A stretch of 20,935 bases of DNA from Candidatus Nealsoniibacteriota bacterium (GTDB taxonomy: Bacteria > Patescibacteriota > Minisyncoccia > Minisyncoccales > PWPS01): NCBI GenBank assembly GCA_003554445.1, contig PWGJ01000054.1, positions 1 to 20,935 on the forward strand. The letters are read 5' to 3'. Of the stretch, positions 1 through 6,937 are shown piece by piece. The stretch's first letter is position 1. Each line of letters begins with the position of its first letter. The notes under the pieces are model-generated. The model was given only the letters and a program-made list of their open reading frames with translations. It was not told the DNA's origin and did no database searches. The position numbers and the translations under genes were made by a program.

Positions 1-1030
1 CGGTTACCGTCTCAAAGCTTTCCATAAGGCCTTCATTTTGCATCATTACCGGAGGACGCTCATCTTCTTCAATATCAATCTCATTAATCATTATATATGG
101 AGTAACTTCTTCCATTGCATCTTTTAACTTTCCAACTTTTCCTTCTGCTATCCAAGCCTTTAAATAAAAATAATTATGAGTTTTTTCTCCGTCTTCAAAA
201 GTTTTATATTTATCCAACTTCCATCGATACCAATCTATTAGAGCTTCAATTTTAGGAATTTCATCCGCGATTTCTTCAGCTTCTTTAATTTTTTCACTCT
301 CTTTCCTTTCTAATTCTTTAATCTCTTTTCTTTTTTCCGAAAGGAGATCTTTAGGATGACGGTTCCAAAAAACCGTCTCTTCCTTGGCTCCTATATTTTT
401 TACCAAATCCTCCATTTCATCGTCCTCTTTGGGGTATACTAAATAAAACCCAACTCTGTTGGACTCTTCTTCTCCTCCCCATTTAATATGAAAAAAGATG
501 CTTTTCTCTCTTAAAGCATCCATTAAGTCTTCTTTTTTATCTCTACCAATAGAACCAACAAAAACGGAAAAATTTTCAAAATCCTCAATAGTGCTTACGG
601 AAATTCCGGAAAACTTTCTCAGTTCTTGAATTTCTCTTTGCAGGTTGTCACGCTGCGCTTTAATTTTATTGAGTCCTTTCTCCAGTTTATTACAAGTTTC
701 CACCACTTCCTGCATTCTCCCCGAATCAACTAAGTTTTGAAGCTCTTCCAGGGAATATTTCTTCTTTTCCGGAAAAAAACTATCAATTAAATTTGATACA
801 AAACCGTCTTTTTCAGCAAAATCTTTTAAAAAGCTTTTGGCAAACCTCATCTCGGCAAGCCTCAATTCAGCTTTGTTTTTTTCTTCCTCAAATTCGGATT
901 CATCCACTTCCGATTCATCCATTTTTAAGGAGATAATCTCAGCAACACCTATATTTTGCATCTCCTCGAGGATTTCTTCGCACTTACTTTTTAGTGCTAT
1001 TATTTCATACTTTTTGGCGGGAAGATTCAT
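1..1030 (-). CDS. ntpI: V/A-type ATP synthase subunit I, N-terminal part (partial)
   Basis: Reading the minus strand from the ATG at 1030-1028 gives an open frame of 343 codons that leaves the window at base 1. It begins MNLPAKKYEIIALKSKCEE and continues as an alternating coiled-coil and alpha/beta region. Near residue 290 it reads FYLKAWIAEGKVGKLKDAM, matching the part of subunit I/a that normally reads 'GWVPE..V..L...L'. The last visible stretch, RPPVMMQNEGLMESFETVT, matches the conserved 'PPT.l.N..f..pFE.v' segment before the membrane domain. Subunit I is the stator subunit that carries the ion half-channels, and only its cytoplasmic arm is visible; the transmembrane half lies outside the window. 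The start overlaps the stop of the upstream stalk gene by 4 nt (ATGA), which suggests translational coupling. The family call is firm; whether the enzyme moves H+ or Na+ cannot be seen. Confidence 0.85.
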   Translation of the reverse strand, partial: MNLPAKKYEIIALKSKCEEILEEMQNIGVAEIISLKMDESEVDESEFEEEKNKAELRLAEMRFAKSFLKDFAEKDGFVSNLIDSFFPEKKKYSLEELQNLVDSGRMQEVVETCNKLEKGLNKIKAQRDNLQREIQELRKFSGISVSTIEDFENFSVFVGSIGRDKKEDLMDALREKSIFFHIKWGGEEESNRVGFYLVYPKEDDEMEDLVKNIGAKEETVFWNRHPKDLLSEKRKEIKELERKESEKIKEAEEIADEIPKIEALIDWYRWKLDKYKTFEDGEKTHNYFYLKAWIAEGKVGKLKDAMEEVTPYIMINEIDIEEDERPPVMMQNEGLMESFETVT

Positions 1031-1332
1031 GACAGATTGTTCAAAATTTTCTTACGGAAAGAACTTAAATTGCTTTCGTAATTTTCTTTTATTTTTTTAA
1101 CTTTTTCTCTGTGATCTTCTTTAAGCTTTTCTCTTTTTGTTTTCAAGTCATCTTGGATATAATCTTCTGCATTTGCCATTTTTTGAGCATACTCGTCTTT
1201 AAGATTTTGAATCTCTTCATCCAGTTCAATTTTTTTCTCTTTTCTTTCCTTCTGTAGTCTTTCTTTCAAAGCTTCCAATTCTTCTTGAGCTTTTTTTTCA
1301 GTATTTTTAATTTGCGTTAGAGAATCTTGCAT
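1027..1332 (-). CDS. V/A-type ATPase peripheral-stalk subunit (AhaH/subunit G-H-like)
   Basis: A 101-residue protein that is almost entirely charged heptad-like coiled coil, rich in Lys and Glu, with no cysteine and no membrane segment. Sequence alone is not diagnostic because coiled coils of this kind look alike. Its position is: it lies directly before subunit I with a 4-nt overlap, as ahaH/subunit H precedes ahaI in archaeal-type ATPase operons. There it would pair with subunit E to form the peripheral stalk linking the catalytic head to subunit I. A promoter with an extended -10 lies 35 nt upstream, so this is probably the first gene of the ATPase operon. The assignment depends on context; a generic coiled-coil protein is the alternative. 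Confidence 0.7.
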   Translation of the reverse strand: MQDSLTQIKNTEKKAQEELEALKERLQKERKEKKIELDEEIQNLKDEYAQKMANAEDYIQDDLKTKREKLKEDHREKVKKIKENYESNLSSFRKKILNNLS

Positions 1333-1366
1333 AATCTATTTATTTAAAATCAATTTGAGCCTTTTA

Positions 1367-1395
1367 ATCATAACACTTGAATCTTTAAAAATCAA
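1367..1395 (-). promoter_or_regulatory. Predicted sigma70-type promoter of the V/A-ATPase operon
   Basis: On the minus strand, TTGATT (1395-1390) and TATGAT (1372-1367) are separated by 17 nt. The -10 is preceded by TGT, making an extended -10. The expected transcription start is near 1360, giving a leader of about 28 nt before the ATG at 1332. Predicted from sequence only. Confidence 0.6.
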
Positions 1396-1412
1396 GCTTA
1401 AAACCTTTAAGC
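1396..1412 (-). terminator. Possible weak terminator after rnr
   Basis: A perfect 7-bp inverted repeat, GCTTAAA/TTTAAGC with a 3-nt loop, spans the stop codon of the RNase R gene. On the minus strand it is followed by TTGATTTTTAAAG. The stem has only two G-C pairs, so it would be weak. It also touches the -35 of the ATPase promoter. Confidence 0.3.
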
Positions 1413-3284
1413 AAGAACAAAATCTATTATTCTGGCCTCCAAATCAACTCTATCTACAACAACCTTAACCTCGTCACCCAGGGCAAATTCCTTATTGGTC
1501 CTCTTGCCGATTAATCTGTAATTTTCTTTATCGAGTACATAATAATCATCCTCCAGGCTTCTCAAAGATATCATTCCTTCGGCGTAGGAATCCAAATCTC
1601 GAACATAGATACCCCATTCGGTTATTCCGGATATTACGGCTCTTCTTTTTTTACCCTCTTTTCCGATCATGTATTGGCACTTTTTGTAAGAAATCGATTC
1701 TCTTTCCGCTTCCAGCGCTCTCAGTTCATTTTCCGAAACCGAGATAGAAACGCTTTCATACTCGCTTTTTGGCTTTAACTTTTTATTTTTTATCTTCTTT
1801 TTAATTATTCTATGAACGGTAAGATCGGCATATCTTCTGATGGGTGAAGTAAAGTGAGTGTATTTATCAAAAGCAAGTCCGAAATGACCCACATTTTTAG
1901 TTGAATAATAAGCTTTGGTCATCGATCTGAGAATAACGTTGTTTACCAAAAACTCAACCGCCTTTCCTTCTATCTCCTCTATAAGATCATTAATTTTTTG
2001 AGAAGTCACTTTGTCCCCCAGTTTTACATCATAACCCATTCCGGAAAGATATCCTTTCAATTCTTGAATCGTTTCCTTATCCGGCTCCTCGTGAATTCGA
2101 AAAACAAAGGGGCTTCCTCCATACTTTCCGGCCACTTTTCTGTTAGCAAGAAGCATAAATTCTTCTATCAATCCATGAGTTTCAAAACTCTCTTTCAACT
2201 TTATATCAAGAGGAACTCCGTCTTCGTCAAGCTCAAAAACAACTTCATCGGACTTAAATTTAAGTGATCCGTTTGTCACTCTCTTCTCTTTTCTGTTTTT
2301 AGCGATCTCATTTAGAGTATTAAGATCTTCATCTCCTTGCTCTATCTTCTCCATCGCTTCTTTATAAGTGTATCTTCTATCCGACTCAATAACGGTTTCT
2401 CCGACCCACTGATTAAATACCTCTCCTTTTTTATTCATTTCAAAAATTATTGAAAAAGCTAATTTCTCTTCATTGGGATTAAGGCTGCAAAGATCGTTGG
2501 AGAGAACTTCCGGAAGCATCGGAACGGTTTCTCCAACCATATAAATTGAAAAACCTCTCTTTTTAGCCTCTCTATCTATGGGTGTTTCTTCTTTAACCCA
2601 GAAACTGACATCGGCGATATGTATTCCGACTTCATATCTGTCTTCTGATATCTTTTTTATTGAGAGTGCATCATCAAAATCTTTTGCCGATTCGGGATCA
2701 ATGGTAAAGGTCTTTCTGTTGCGCATATCTTTTCTGTCATTTTTAGCTCTCTTTTTCTTTTCTTTTGAGTTCTTTTTAATCTTTTTTGCCTGCTTTAAAA
2801 CCTCTTTTGGAAAATCAACTTCCAGCCCGCTTTCCAAAACCATTGCTTCTCTTTCTACCCTTTCTTCTCCTTTTTTTCCTAAAACTTTAATTATTTTCCC
2901 TTCAGGACTTTTTTTAGGATTATCCCAGGACAGCATTTCAACCAAAGCCTTGTCCTTATTTTCAATGCTCTTATCGGGATCGGGAATAAAAATATCGGTA
3001 TACATCTTTTGGTCATCCGGAATAAGAAAGGAGTAATTTTTACCTTTTTTATCGATTGTTCCGACAAATCTTGTCTTTTTTCTTTTCATTATTTCTACCA
3101 CTTCACCTTTTCGTTGTGATTCATTCTTATTTTCGGGGAAAAGAGAAACCAAAACCGTATCGCCGTTTAAGGCGGTATTTAAAAACTTAGCTTCTATTTT
3201 TATATCTTCTTTTAGATCCGGATGTGAAAAATAACCAACACCCGAACTTGTGATTGTAATTGTTCCCTCAATTTTTTTACTCAT
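1407..3284 (-). CDS. rnr: Ribonuclease R (RNB-family 3'-5' exoribonuclease)
   Basis: A 625-residue exoribonuclease of the RNase R/RNase II family, which degrades structured RNA processively in the cytoplasm. Order of domains: cold-shock/OB-fold domains (about 1-150), a very Lys-rich linker (about 160-190), the RNB catalytic domain (about 190-490) and a C-terminal S1 domain (about 545-625). The RNB signature FTIDPESAKDFDDALS carries the metal-binding aspartates D196, D202, D204 and D205. FRIHEEPD (395-402) and HFGLAFDKYTHFTSPIRRYADL (467-488) are further family blocks. Compared with the roughly 800-residue E. coli enzyme it lacks the N-terminal helix-turn-helix extension and the basic C-terminal tail. 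The first OB fold begins right at the start Met, so this looks natural rather than a wrong start. The start overlaps the end of the patatin gene by 8 nt, so the two are likely co-transcribed. RNase II is the alternative, but the RNB and S1 blocks fit RNase R better. Confidence 0.93.
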   Translation of the reverse strand: MSKKIEGTITITSSGVGYFSHPDLKEDIKIEAKFLNTALNGDTVLVSLFPENKNESQRKGEVVEIMKRKKTRFVGTIDKKGKNYSFLIPDDQKMYTDIFIPDPDKSIENKDKALVEMLSWDNPKKSPEGKIIKVLGKKGEERVEREAMVLESGLEVDFPKEVLKQAKKIKKNSKEKKKRAKNDRKDMRNRKTFTIDPESAKDFDDALSIKKISEDRYEVGIHIADVSFWVKEETPIDREAKKRGFSIYMVGETVPMLPEVLSNDLCSLNPNEEKLAFSIIFEMNKKGEVFNQWVGETVIESDRRYTYKEAMEKIEQGDEDLNTLNEIAKNRKEKRVTNGSLKFKSDEVVFELDEDGVPLDIKLKESFETHGLIEEFMLLANRKVAGKYGGSPFVFRIHEEPDKETIQELKGYLSGMGYDVKLGDKVTSQKINDLIEEIEGKAVEFLVNNVILRSMTKAYYSTKNVGHFGLAFDKYTHFTSPIRRYADLTVHRIIKKKIKNKKLKPKSEYESVSISVSENELRALEAERESISYKKCQYMIGKEGKKRRAVISGITEWGIYVRDLDSYAEGMISLRSLEDDYYVLDKENYRLIGKRTNKEFALGDEVKVVVDRVDLEARIIDFVLA

Positions 3285-4062
3285 CTTTTATTTCTTTAAC
3301 TACTTTTTTAGCTTCTCGATAACCTCTGTCGATAACCTTTTTTCCTTCATCCTTTTTTACGAAAGTGCCAAAACCGAGAAAAACGGTGGAATCGAGTTGA
3401 GGTGATACTTCTATGTCAACTTCTTGAAGCTCCATTCTTGTCATGTGAAGTTGTAGAGCTTCTATAGCTCTTCTCCCTATTGAGTAAGGATTAAGCTGAT
3501 CGTAAGAAGCTGACCTCTGTAAACTTTGATTTAAATTTACACCTATTATTCTGGTTGCGCCCATCTGTCTGGCAGCCATAGCCGGAATTTGACTGGAAAG
3601 CCCTCCATCCCATAAGACTCTTCCATTGACTTGGAGCGGCTCGATGAAAAGAGGAAATGCGGCACTGGCTTGCATAGCCTCGGCTGCACTTCCCTTCTTA
3701 ATTAAAACTGATTCTGCAGTATGAAAATCGGTTGCAACAACACCAACCGGAACATTCAATTCTTCCAATTTAGTGTCACCTACAAATTCTTTGAAGAAAT
3801 TTTGTACCTTTTCAGCCGACATAACTCCTCCTCTTGAAATTCCGGTCATTTCCAAAGCGCTTCTCAAGTGAGAGTCAAGCATCACTTCTTCAACTTTTTC
3901 AATAGAGTTATAATAAGAATAAAGAACACCCACCAAAGAACCAATGGAAGAACCGGTTATTATAGCCGGCTTTATATCTTCTTCGATTAGTGCTTTTATA
4001 ACTCCTATATGAGCATATCCTCTGGCTCCTCCGGAACCCAAGGCAAGTCCTATTTTATCCAT
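3277..4062 (-). CDS. Patatin-like phospholipase (RssA/NTE family)
   Basis: A 261-residue serine hydrolase-type protein. It has the glycine-rich oxyanion-hole motif GSGGARG (9-15), the nucleophile elbow GSSIG with Ser39, and the second half of the catalytic dyad, Asp152, in DGG (152-154). The length and compact layout match bacterial RssA/YlbK-type members, which are cytoplasmic and have no signal peptide. The family hydrolyses acyl esters of phospholipids or lysophospholipids, but the substrate here is unknown. The gene ends inside the start of rnr (8-nt overlap). A terminator after the cold-shock gene lies only about 30 nt upstream and no convincing separate promoter was found, so it may depend on readthrough or an undetected promoter. 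No strong Shine-Dalgarno is present; the ATG follows TTAATTAAAA. Confidence 0.9.
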   Translation of the reverse strand: MDKIGLALGSGGARGYAHIGVIKALIEEDIKPAIITGSSIGSLVGVLYSYYNSIEKVEEVMLDSHLRSALEMTGISRGGVMSAEKVQNFFKEFVGDTKLEELNVPVGVVATDFHTAESVLIKKGSAAEAMQASAAFPLFIEPLQVNGRVLWDGGLSSQIPAMAARQMGATRIIGVNLNQSLQRSASYDQLNPYSIGRRAIEALQLHMTRMELQEVDIEVSPQLDSTVFLGFGTFVKKDEGKKVIDRGYREAKKVVKEIKDE

Positions 4063-4094
4063 TTTTAATTAAAATTAACCCTCTTAATCAAAAG

Positions 4095-4123
4095 GAAGCT
4101 CCCACAAAAAAAGAGGGAGCTTC
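4095..4123 (-). terminator. Intrinsic terminator of the cold-shock gene
   Basis: A perfect 9-bp stem, GAAGCTCCC/GGGAGCTTC, with an 11-nt loop lies 15 nt after the cold-shock stop codon. It is followed on the minus strand by CTTTTG. A four-T run also lies on the other side, so it could act in both directions. The short U-tract may allow readthrough into the patatin-rnr pair. Confidence 0.75.
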
Positions 4124-4137
4124 GTTTTAACAAAGAG

Positions 4138-4332
4138 TTAGACGCGTGTTACGTCAACTGCTTTCGGTCCTTTTTGAGATTCAACAACCTCAAATTCAAC
4201 CTCATCTCCGACTTCCAAGTCGTCGAATTCTACTCCGGAAAGATCGTTAGAATGAAAGAAGATGTCATCTTCTCCTTCTTGTCCGATAAATCCAAAGCCT
4301 CTTTGCGTAAGAGTTTTGATTGTACCTTTCAT
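4138..4332 (-). CDS. Cold-shock domain protein (CspA family)
   Basis: A 64-residue single cold-shock domain that binds single-stranded nucleic acid and acts as an RNA chaperone. It contains the RNP1 block RGFGFI (12-17) and the RNP2 block DIFFH (23-27), and ends with the usual beta-strand EFEVVESQKGPKAVDV. The length is typical of the family (64-70 residues). It stands alone as its own transcription unit, with a near-consensus promoter, a leader of about 62 nt holding a hairpin, and an intrinsic terminator. That layout suggests high expression and RNA-level control, as for other csp genes. Confidence 0.95.
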   Translation of the reverse strand: MKGTIKTLTQRGFGFIGQEGEDDIFFHSNDLSGVEFDDLEVGDEVEFEVVESQKGPKAVDVTRV

Positions 4333-4358
4333 GAATTGTAAATTAACTTCGTCTTCCG

Positions 4359-4390
4359 GTTATGGATAAATCGACTACCTTTTCCATAAC
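4359..4390 (-). promoter_or_regulatory. Hairpin in the cold-shock mRNA leader
   Basis: An exact 8-bp inverted repeat, GTTATGGA/TCCATAAC, with a 16-nt loop begins about 5 nt after the predicted transcription start and ends about 26 nt before the start codon. Leaders of cold-shock mRNAs are known to be structured. A role in mRNA stability or temperature response here is inference. Confidence 0.5.
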
Positions 4391-4400
4391 GCTTGCAAGA

Positions 4401-4429
4401 ATAATACTACACAAAAATAATATTGTCAA
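4401..4429 (-). promoter_or_regulatory. Near-consensus sigma70 promoter of the cold-shock gene
   Basis: On the minus strand a perfect -35 TTGACA (4429-4424) and -10 TATTAT (4406-4401) are spaced by 17 nt. The predicted start is an A at about 4394, giving a leader of about 62 nt. It begins 8 nt after the stop codon of the DUF1614 gene, with no terminator between. Confidence 0.8.
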
Positions 4430-4436
4430 AATTCAA

Positions 4437-5087
4437 TCAAATTCCGGCCAAAAGAGAGGCAACTATTCCGGTAAGAAAAATGCCGTCAAAGACCCCTGCT
4501 CCTCCTATTGAAATGCTCATTCGATCGGGGTTTTTTAAAAATTGAGGTAAGTGTAACAAATCAGCACCGATTAAAGTTCCTAAAACTCCCGATATGAAGG
4601 CAACTATTTCCGGGCTTTCCGGCGCTAAAAGTAAAGCTAGTAAAAAAGCAACGAGGACCGGAAAGGCGGCAGTCATCGTAATGCCGATTCCGGGGATTAT
4701 TTTTGCACTTTTGTAAGCGACCAGAGTAGTAGCCAGAACGGATATTACAGTAGCATAAAAAGGAGCGTTGGGAATTAATATGGAAGCTATAAAGACAGGA
4801 ATTATGGCTCCACCCAAATTTATCGATAGTCCCTGATTGGTGACGATTTCTCTTTCCAAGATGCCGAATAGTCTTCTATCTCTTACTTTTACGGTCTTTT
4901 TTTTGGTGAGGGGTAAATTAACAAAAGATCCAAAAAATATAGCTAAAACTATTAAAAGCCCGGCGGAAGAAGACAAACCCAGATTAGCCAAACCGATCGC
5001 AAAAAAATTAATCAAAAGAAAGACGACTAAAAATGGAAGAATTAAAACTCCCAAAAATATTAAAATTGTCAGATAGAATGGCCACAT
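4437..5087 (-). CDS. DUF1614 family integral membrane protein
   Basis: A 216-residue protein with about six hydrophobic segments and a basic, charged loop (KKKTVKVRDRR, about residues 62-72) after the second one. The C-terminal block SIGGAGVFDGIFLTGI is characteristic of DUF1614, as is GADLLHLPQF before it. The function of the family is not established. It is the last gene of a membrane/envelope block and starts 8 nt after the PspC gene, so the two are co-transcribed. The ATG is preceded by ATTAATTGATATT with no Shine-Dalgarno. Family call confident; role unknown. Confidence 0.85.
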   Translation of the reverse strand: MWPFYLTILIFLGVLILPFLVVFLLINFFAIGLANLGLSSSAGLLIVLAIFFGSFVNLPLTKKKTVKVRDRRLFGILEREIVTNQGLSINLGGAIIPVFIASILIPNAPFYATVISVLATTLVAYKSAKIIPGIGITMTAAFPVLVAFLLALLLAPESPEIVAFISGVLGTLIGADLLHLPQFLKNPDRMSISIGGAGVFDGIFLTGIVASLLAGI

Positions 5088-5095
5088 AATATCAA

Positions 5096-5296
5096 TTAAT
5101 TATCAGGATTTTGGGGAATAATCAAAGCCGCAATTATATAAGCTAAAATGCCTAAAAATCCGGCACCGAAAAAGATCGATACAAGAACCCAAATTAATCG
5201 GATTACAACCGGATCGGTTTCGGTATACTCACCGATTCCACCGCAAACTCCGGCAAAAACCCTGTCTTTGTTGCTTTTGTATAACTTTTTTTTCAT
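5096..5296 (-). CDS. PspC domain membrane protein
   Basis: A 66-residue single-domain PspC protein: a basic N-terminus, the signature VFAGVCGGIGEYTETDPVVIRL (about 13-34) and a hydrophobic segment to residue 60. PspC proteins sit in the cytoplasmic membrane, and some take part in envelope-stress signalling with PspA/PspB. No pspA, pspB or pspF is visible in this window, so a classical phage-shock response cannot be claimed. It lies between an unknown soluble protein (15 nt gap) and the DUF1614 gene (8 nt gap) in one operon. Confidence 0.9.
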   Translation of the reverse strand: MKKKLYKSNKDRVFAGVCGGIGEYTETDPVVIRLIWVLVSIFFGAGFLGILAYIIAALIIPQNPDN

Positions 5297-5311
5297 ATTT
5301 TTTATTCCAAA

Positions 5312-5815
5312 TTATAATTTTCTTGAATCGTATGCCCAGTGAAGTAAAGCTTGTCGTTGTTTTGGTCTGCAGGCCAAATCACCTTTTTCACAATTTTTCT
5401 GAAGAGCTCCAATATGTCTTTTCATACCTTTCCACCTTTTTATCTGCCGATTATCTTCATCAGGCAACCTTCTTCCTAAAAAGTATCGGCAATACCACTG
5501 AAACCAGCCCCGGGGATCACGATCATCTATCCATCCCTTTTCTCTCCAATAAGAAAGTGGCTTGCTAGCCGAAACCTTAAAAAAATTGAGGGACGGATCA
5601 GATTTTTCAAAAGAAAGTTTGGCATTTTTGAACCAATCATCAGGAAACTCTTTTTTGCAATCGGTCATATACTTGCCTCCAAAAACTCCGATCTCCAACA
5701 TCTCCTTGGGGGTTAAATCGGGAGAAAATTCCTCAGAAAAATTTTTACCGATCGGTTCGACAAGTTTATATTCGTAACCCGCCTGCATTTTGTCATTAAC
5801 AATTATTTTTGTCAT
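5312..5815 (-). CDS. Conserved-looking hypothetical protein, Trp/Arg-rich C-terminal half
   Basis: A 167-residue soluble protein I cannot assign to a named family. It has no signal peptide or membrane segment. The second half is dense in residues typical of strong conservation: SYWREKGWIDDRDPRGWFQW (about 87-106), the Arg/Asp-rich GRRLPDEDNRQIKRWKGMKRH, and a Cys-containing end NCEKGDLACRPKQRQALLHW. There are four cysteines (in DCKKEF, WYCRYF, NCEKGD and ACRP), not in an obvious zinc-finger spacing. Basic and aromatic content suggests nucleic-acid or phosphate-ligand contact, but that is a guess. The start overlaps the stop of the DUF192 gene by 4 nt (ATGA), so it is coupled to an exported protein and followed by membrane proteins. 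Confidence 0.8.
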   Translation of the reverse strand: MTKIIVNDKMQAGYEYKLVEPIGKNFSEEFSPDLTPKEMLEIGVFGGKYMTDCKKEFPDDWFKNAKLSFEKSDPSLNFFKVSASKPLSYWREKGWIDDRDPRGWFQWYCRYFLGRRLPDEDNRQIKRWKGMKRHIGALQKNCEKGDLACRPKQRQALLHWAYDSRKL

Positions 5816-6249
5816 AAATCAAATTCAATTCCATCACCTTTTTTAAGTTCATTTTCTTTAATAAATCCGGCTTTAACTTCTAAAACATATTTGGCGGGTG
5901 ATTCAGAAGTAAAAATTTCCGGATAACTTTCAGGGGGGACATTTTTTTCAAAATCAACGATAACTTTATCTTTGCTTATCCATATTATATCTATTGGAAA
6001 ATTCATATCCTTCATCCACATCGAATGAAAATCTTCTTCTTCAAATTTAAATATCATAGCTTCATCACTTGCAATCGATTCTCTTCCGGAAAGCCCTCTT
6101 TCTCTTTGGCGAGGGGTCGAAGCTATCTCAGCCTTAAGCACACTTTCGTTTATAAAAACACGGCTATCGGCAAGCTTTGAATAGCTGTTCCAAAGACTAA
6201 AAAGCAGTAAAAATATTACACCCGCTTTCAAAAAATTTTTCCCCAACAT
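5812..6249 (-). CDS. DUF192 family protein, exported or membrane-anchored
   Basis: A 145-residue protein with one hydrophobic N-terminal segment (about 8-22) that could be a signal peptide or membrane anchor; there is no lipobox cysteine. The rest matches DUF192: RQRERGLSGRE (about 47-57), the central MWMKDMNFPIDIIWI block and the C-terminal VLEVKAGFIKENELKKGD. The biochemical function of the family is not known. It follows the phosphatidyltransferase gene by 46 nt with no terminator visible and overlaps the next gene by 4 nt, so it belongs to an operon of membrane-linked genes. Confidence 0.9.
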   Translation of the reverse strand: MLGKNFLKAGVIFLLLFSLWNSYSKLADSRVFINESVLKAEIASTPRQRERGLSGRESIASDEAMIFKFEEEDFHSMWMKDMNFPIDIIWISKDKVIVDFEKNVPPESYPEIFTSESPAKYVLEVKAGFIKENELKKGDGIEFDL

Positions 6250-6295
6250 AGTCTATTTAATTAAAAGGGATTAATTTAAGGGTGAGTAAGCAAAA

Positions 6296-6907
6296 CTACA
6301 AAGCACGATAGAGAAAGATATTGATTGTGCTGAAAAATATTGCTAAATACAATAGAGTGCTGGATACGGTTAAAAGATTTTCAAATTGGAATAAAGAATA
6401 AATTAAAAGAGAAATAATCGCTACCGATTGGCAGATCATTTTTATCTTTCCGGGAAGGCGCGCCCCTATCTCTTTTTCTTTGTTGTCGTGAAGATGAATC
6501 GCAGATAAAACCGTAAACATTTCCAAAACCAAAATAATTAAAATTATTCTAAAATCTATATATCTCGTAATCAAAACCGCGCCGGCAACACCGATCAAGA
6601 GTTTATCCGCCAGTGGGTCATGAAGCTTACCCCAGTCGGTGATTTTATCTCTGGTTCGAGCCATGGCGCCATCCAAGGCGTCGGTAAAAACCGAAATTGT
6701 AAAAAGAACAAAACCCAACAGATATCTCTGATAAAGCAAGAGGTAAAATACCAGAGGGACGGTTGCATACCTGAAGATTGTTAAATGATTAGGAATTACA
6801 AACTCGGGAAAGACCCATAAGAAGAGCCTATCTAAAGCCCTGTCCGAAATATTGGGTTCGTCAAATTTTACGTCTGTTTTTTTAATTAAATCTTTAACCT
6901 TACTCAT
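6296..6907 (-). CDS. pgsA: CDP-alcohol phosphatidyltransferase (PgsA-like), start corrected
   Basis: An integral membrane enzyme that transfers a phosphatidyl group from a CDP-diacylglycerol-type donor to an alcohol such as glycerol-3-phosphate. The full CDP-alcohol signature is present: DALDGAMAR, then G after eight residues (T-R-D-K-I-T-D-W), then KLHD and PLAD, that is D-x2-DG-x2-AR-x8-G-x3-D-x3-D. Several hydrophobic segments surround it. The frame is open up to 6979, but I choose the ATG at 6907 (MSKVKDL, 203 residues). The extra 24 residues would be translated from the gdhA terminator hairpin and the gene's own promoter. An extended -10 lies 7 nt before this ATG, so the mRNA would be leaderless. 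The substrate cannot be told from sequence; phosphatidylglycerophosphate synthase is the most likely, with other polar head groups possible. Confidence 0.87.
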   Translation of the reverse strand: MSKVKDLIKKTDVKFDEPNISDRALDRLFLWVFPEFVIPNHLTIFRYATVPLVFYLLLYQRYLLGFVLFTISVFTDALDGAMARTRDKITDWGKLHDPLADKLLIGVAGAVLITRYIDFRIILIILVLEMFTVLSAIHLHDNKEKEIGARLPGKIKMICQSVAIISLLIYSLFQFENLLTVSSTLLYLAIFFSTINIFLYRAL

Positions 6908-6914
6908 TTTATAT

Positions 6915-6923
6915 ATTATAACA
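6915..6923 (-). promoter_or_regulatory. Extended -10 promoter giving a probably leaderless pgsA mRNA
   Basis: On the minus strand TGTTATAAT (TG-n-TATAAT) ends 7 nt before the ATG at 6907. Transcription would begin at about 6908, essentially at the start codon. The -35 region is the T-run of the upstream terminator and does not resemble TTGACA, as is common for extended -10 promoters. Confidence 0.6.
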
Positions 6924-6937
6924 CTTAAAGTCCCTAT

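Noticed and set aside
1027..1030. Recoded TGA (Gly/Trp) as in Gracilibacteria or SR1
   Set aside because: TGA ends genes exactly where neighbours begin (ATGA overlaps at 1027, 5812 and 16340), so it is a normal stop.
2578..3036. Plus-strand open frames across rnr and elsewhere (for example 8453-8854 and 10424-10900)
   Set aside because: They lie antisense to well-supported genes, are Ser/Phe/Leu-rich by strand complement, and show no motif.
5096..5296. A complete phage-shock (Psp) system
   Set aside because: Only a PspC domain protein is present; no pspA, pspB or pspF is visible.
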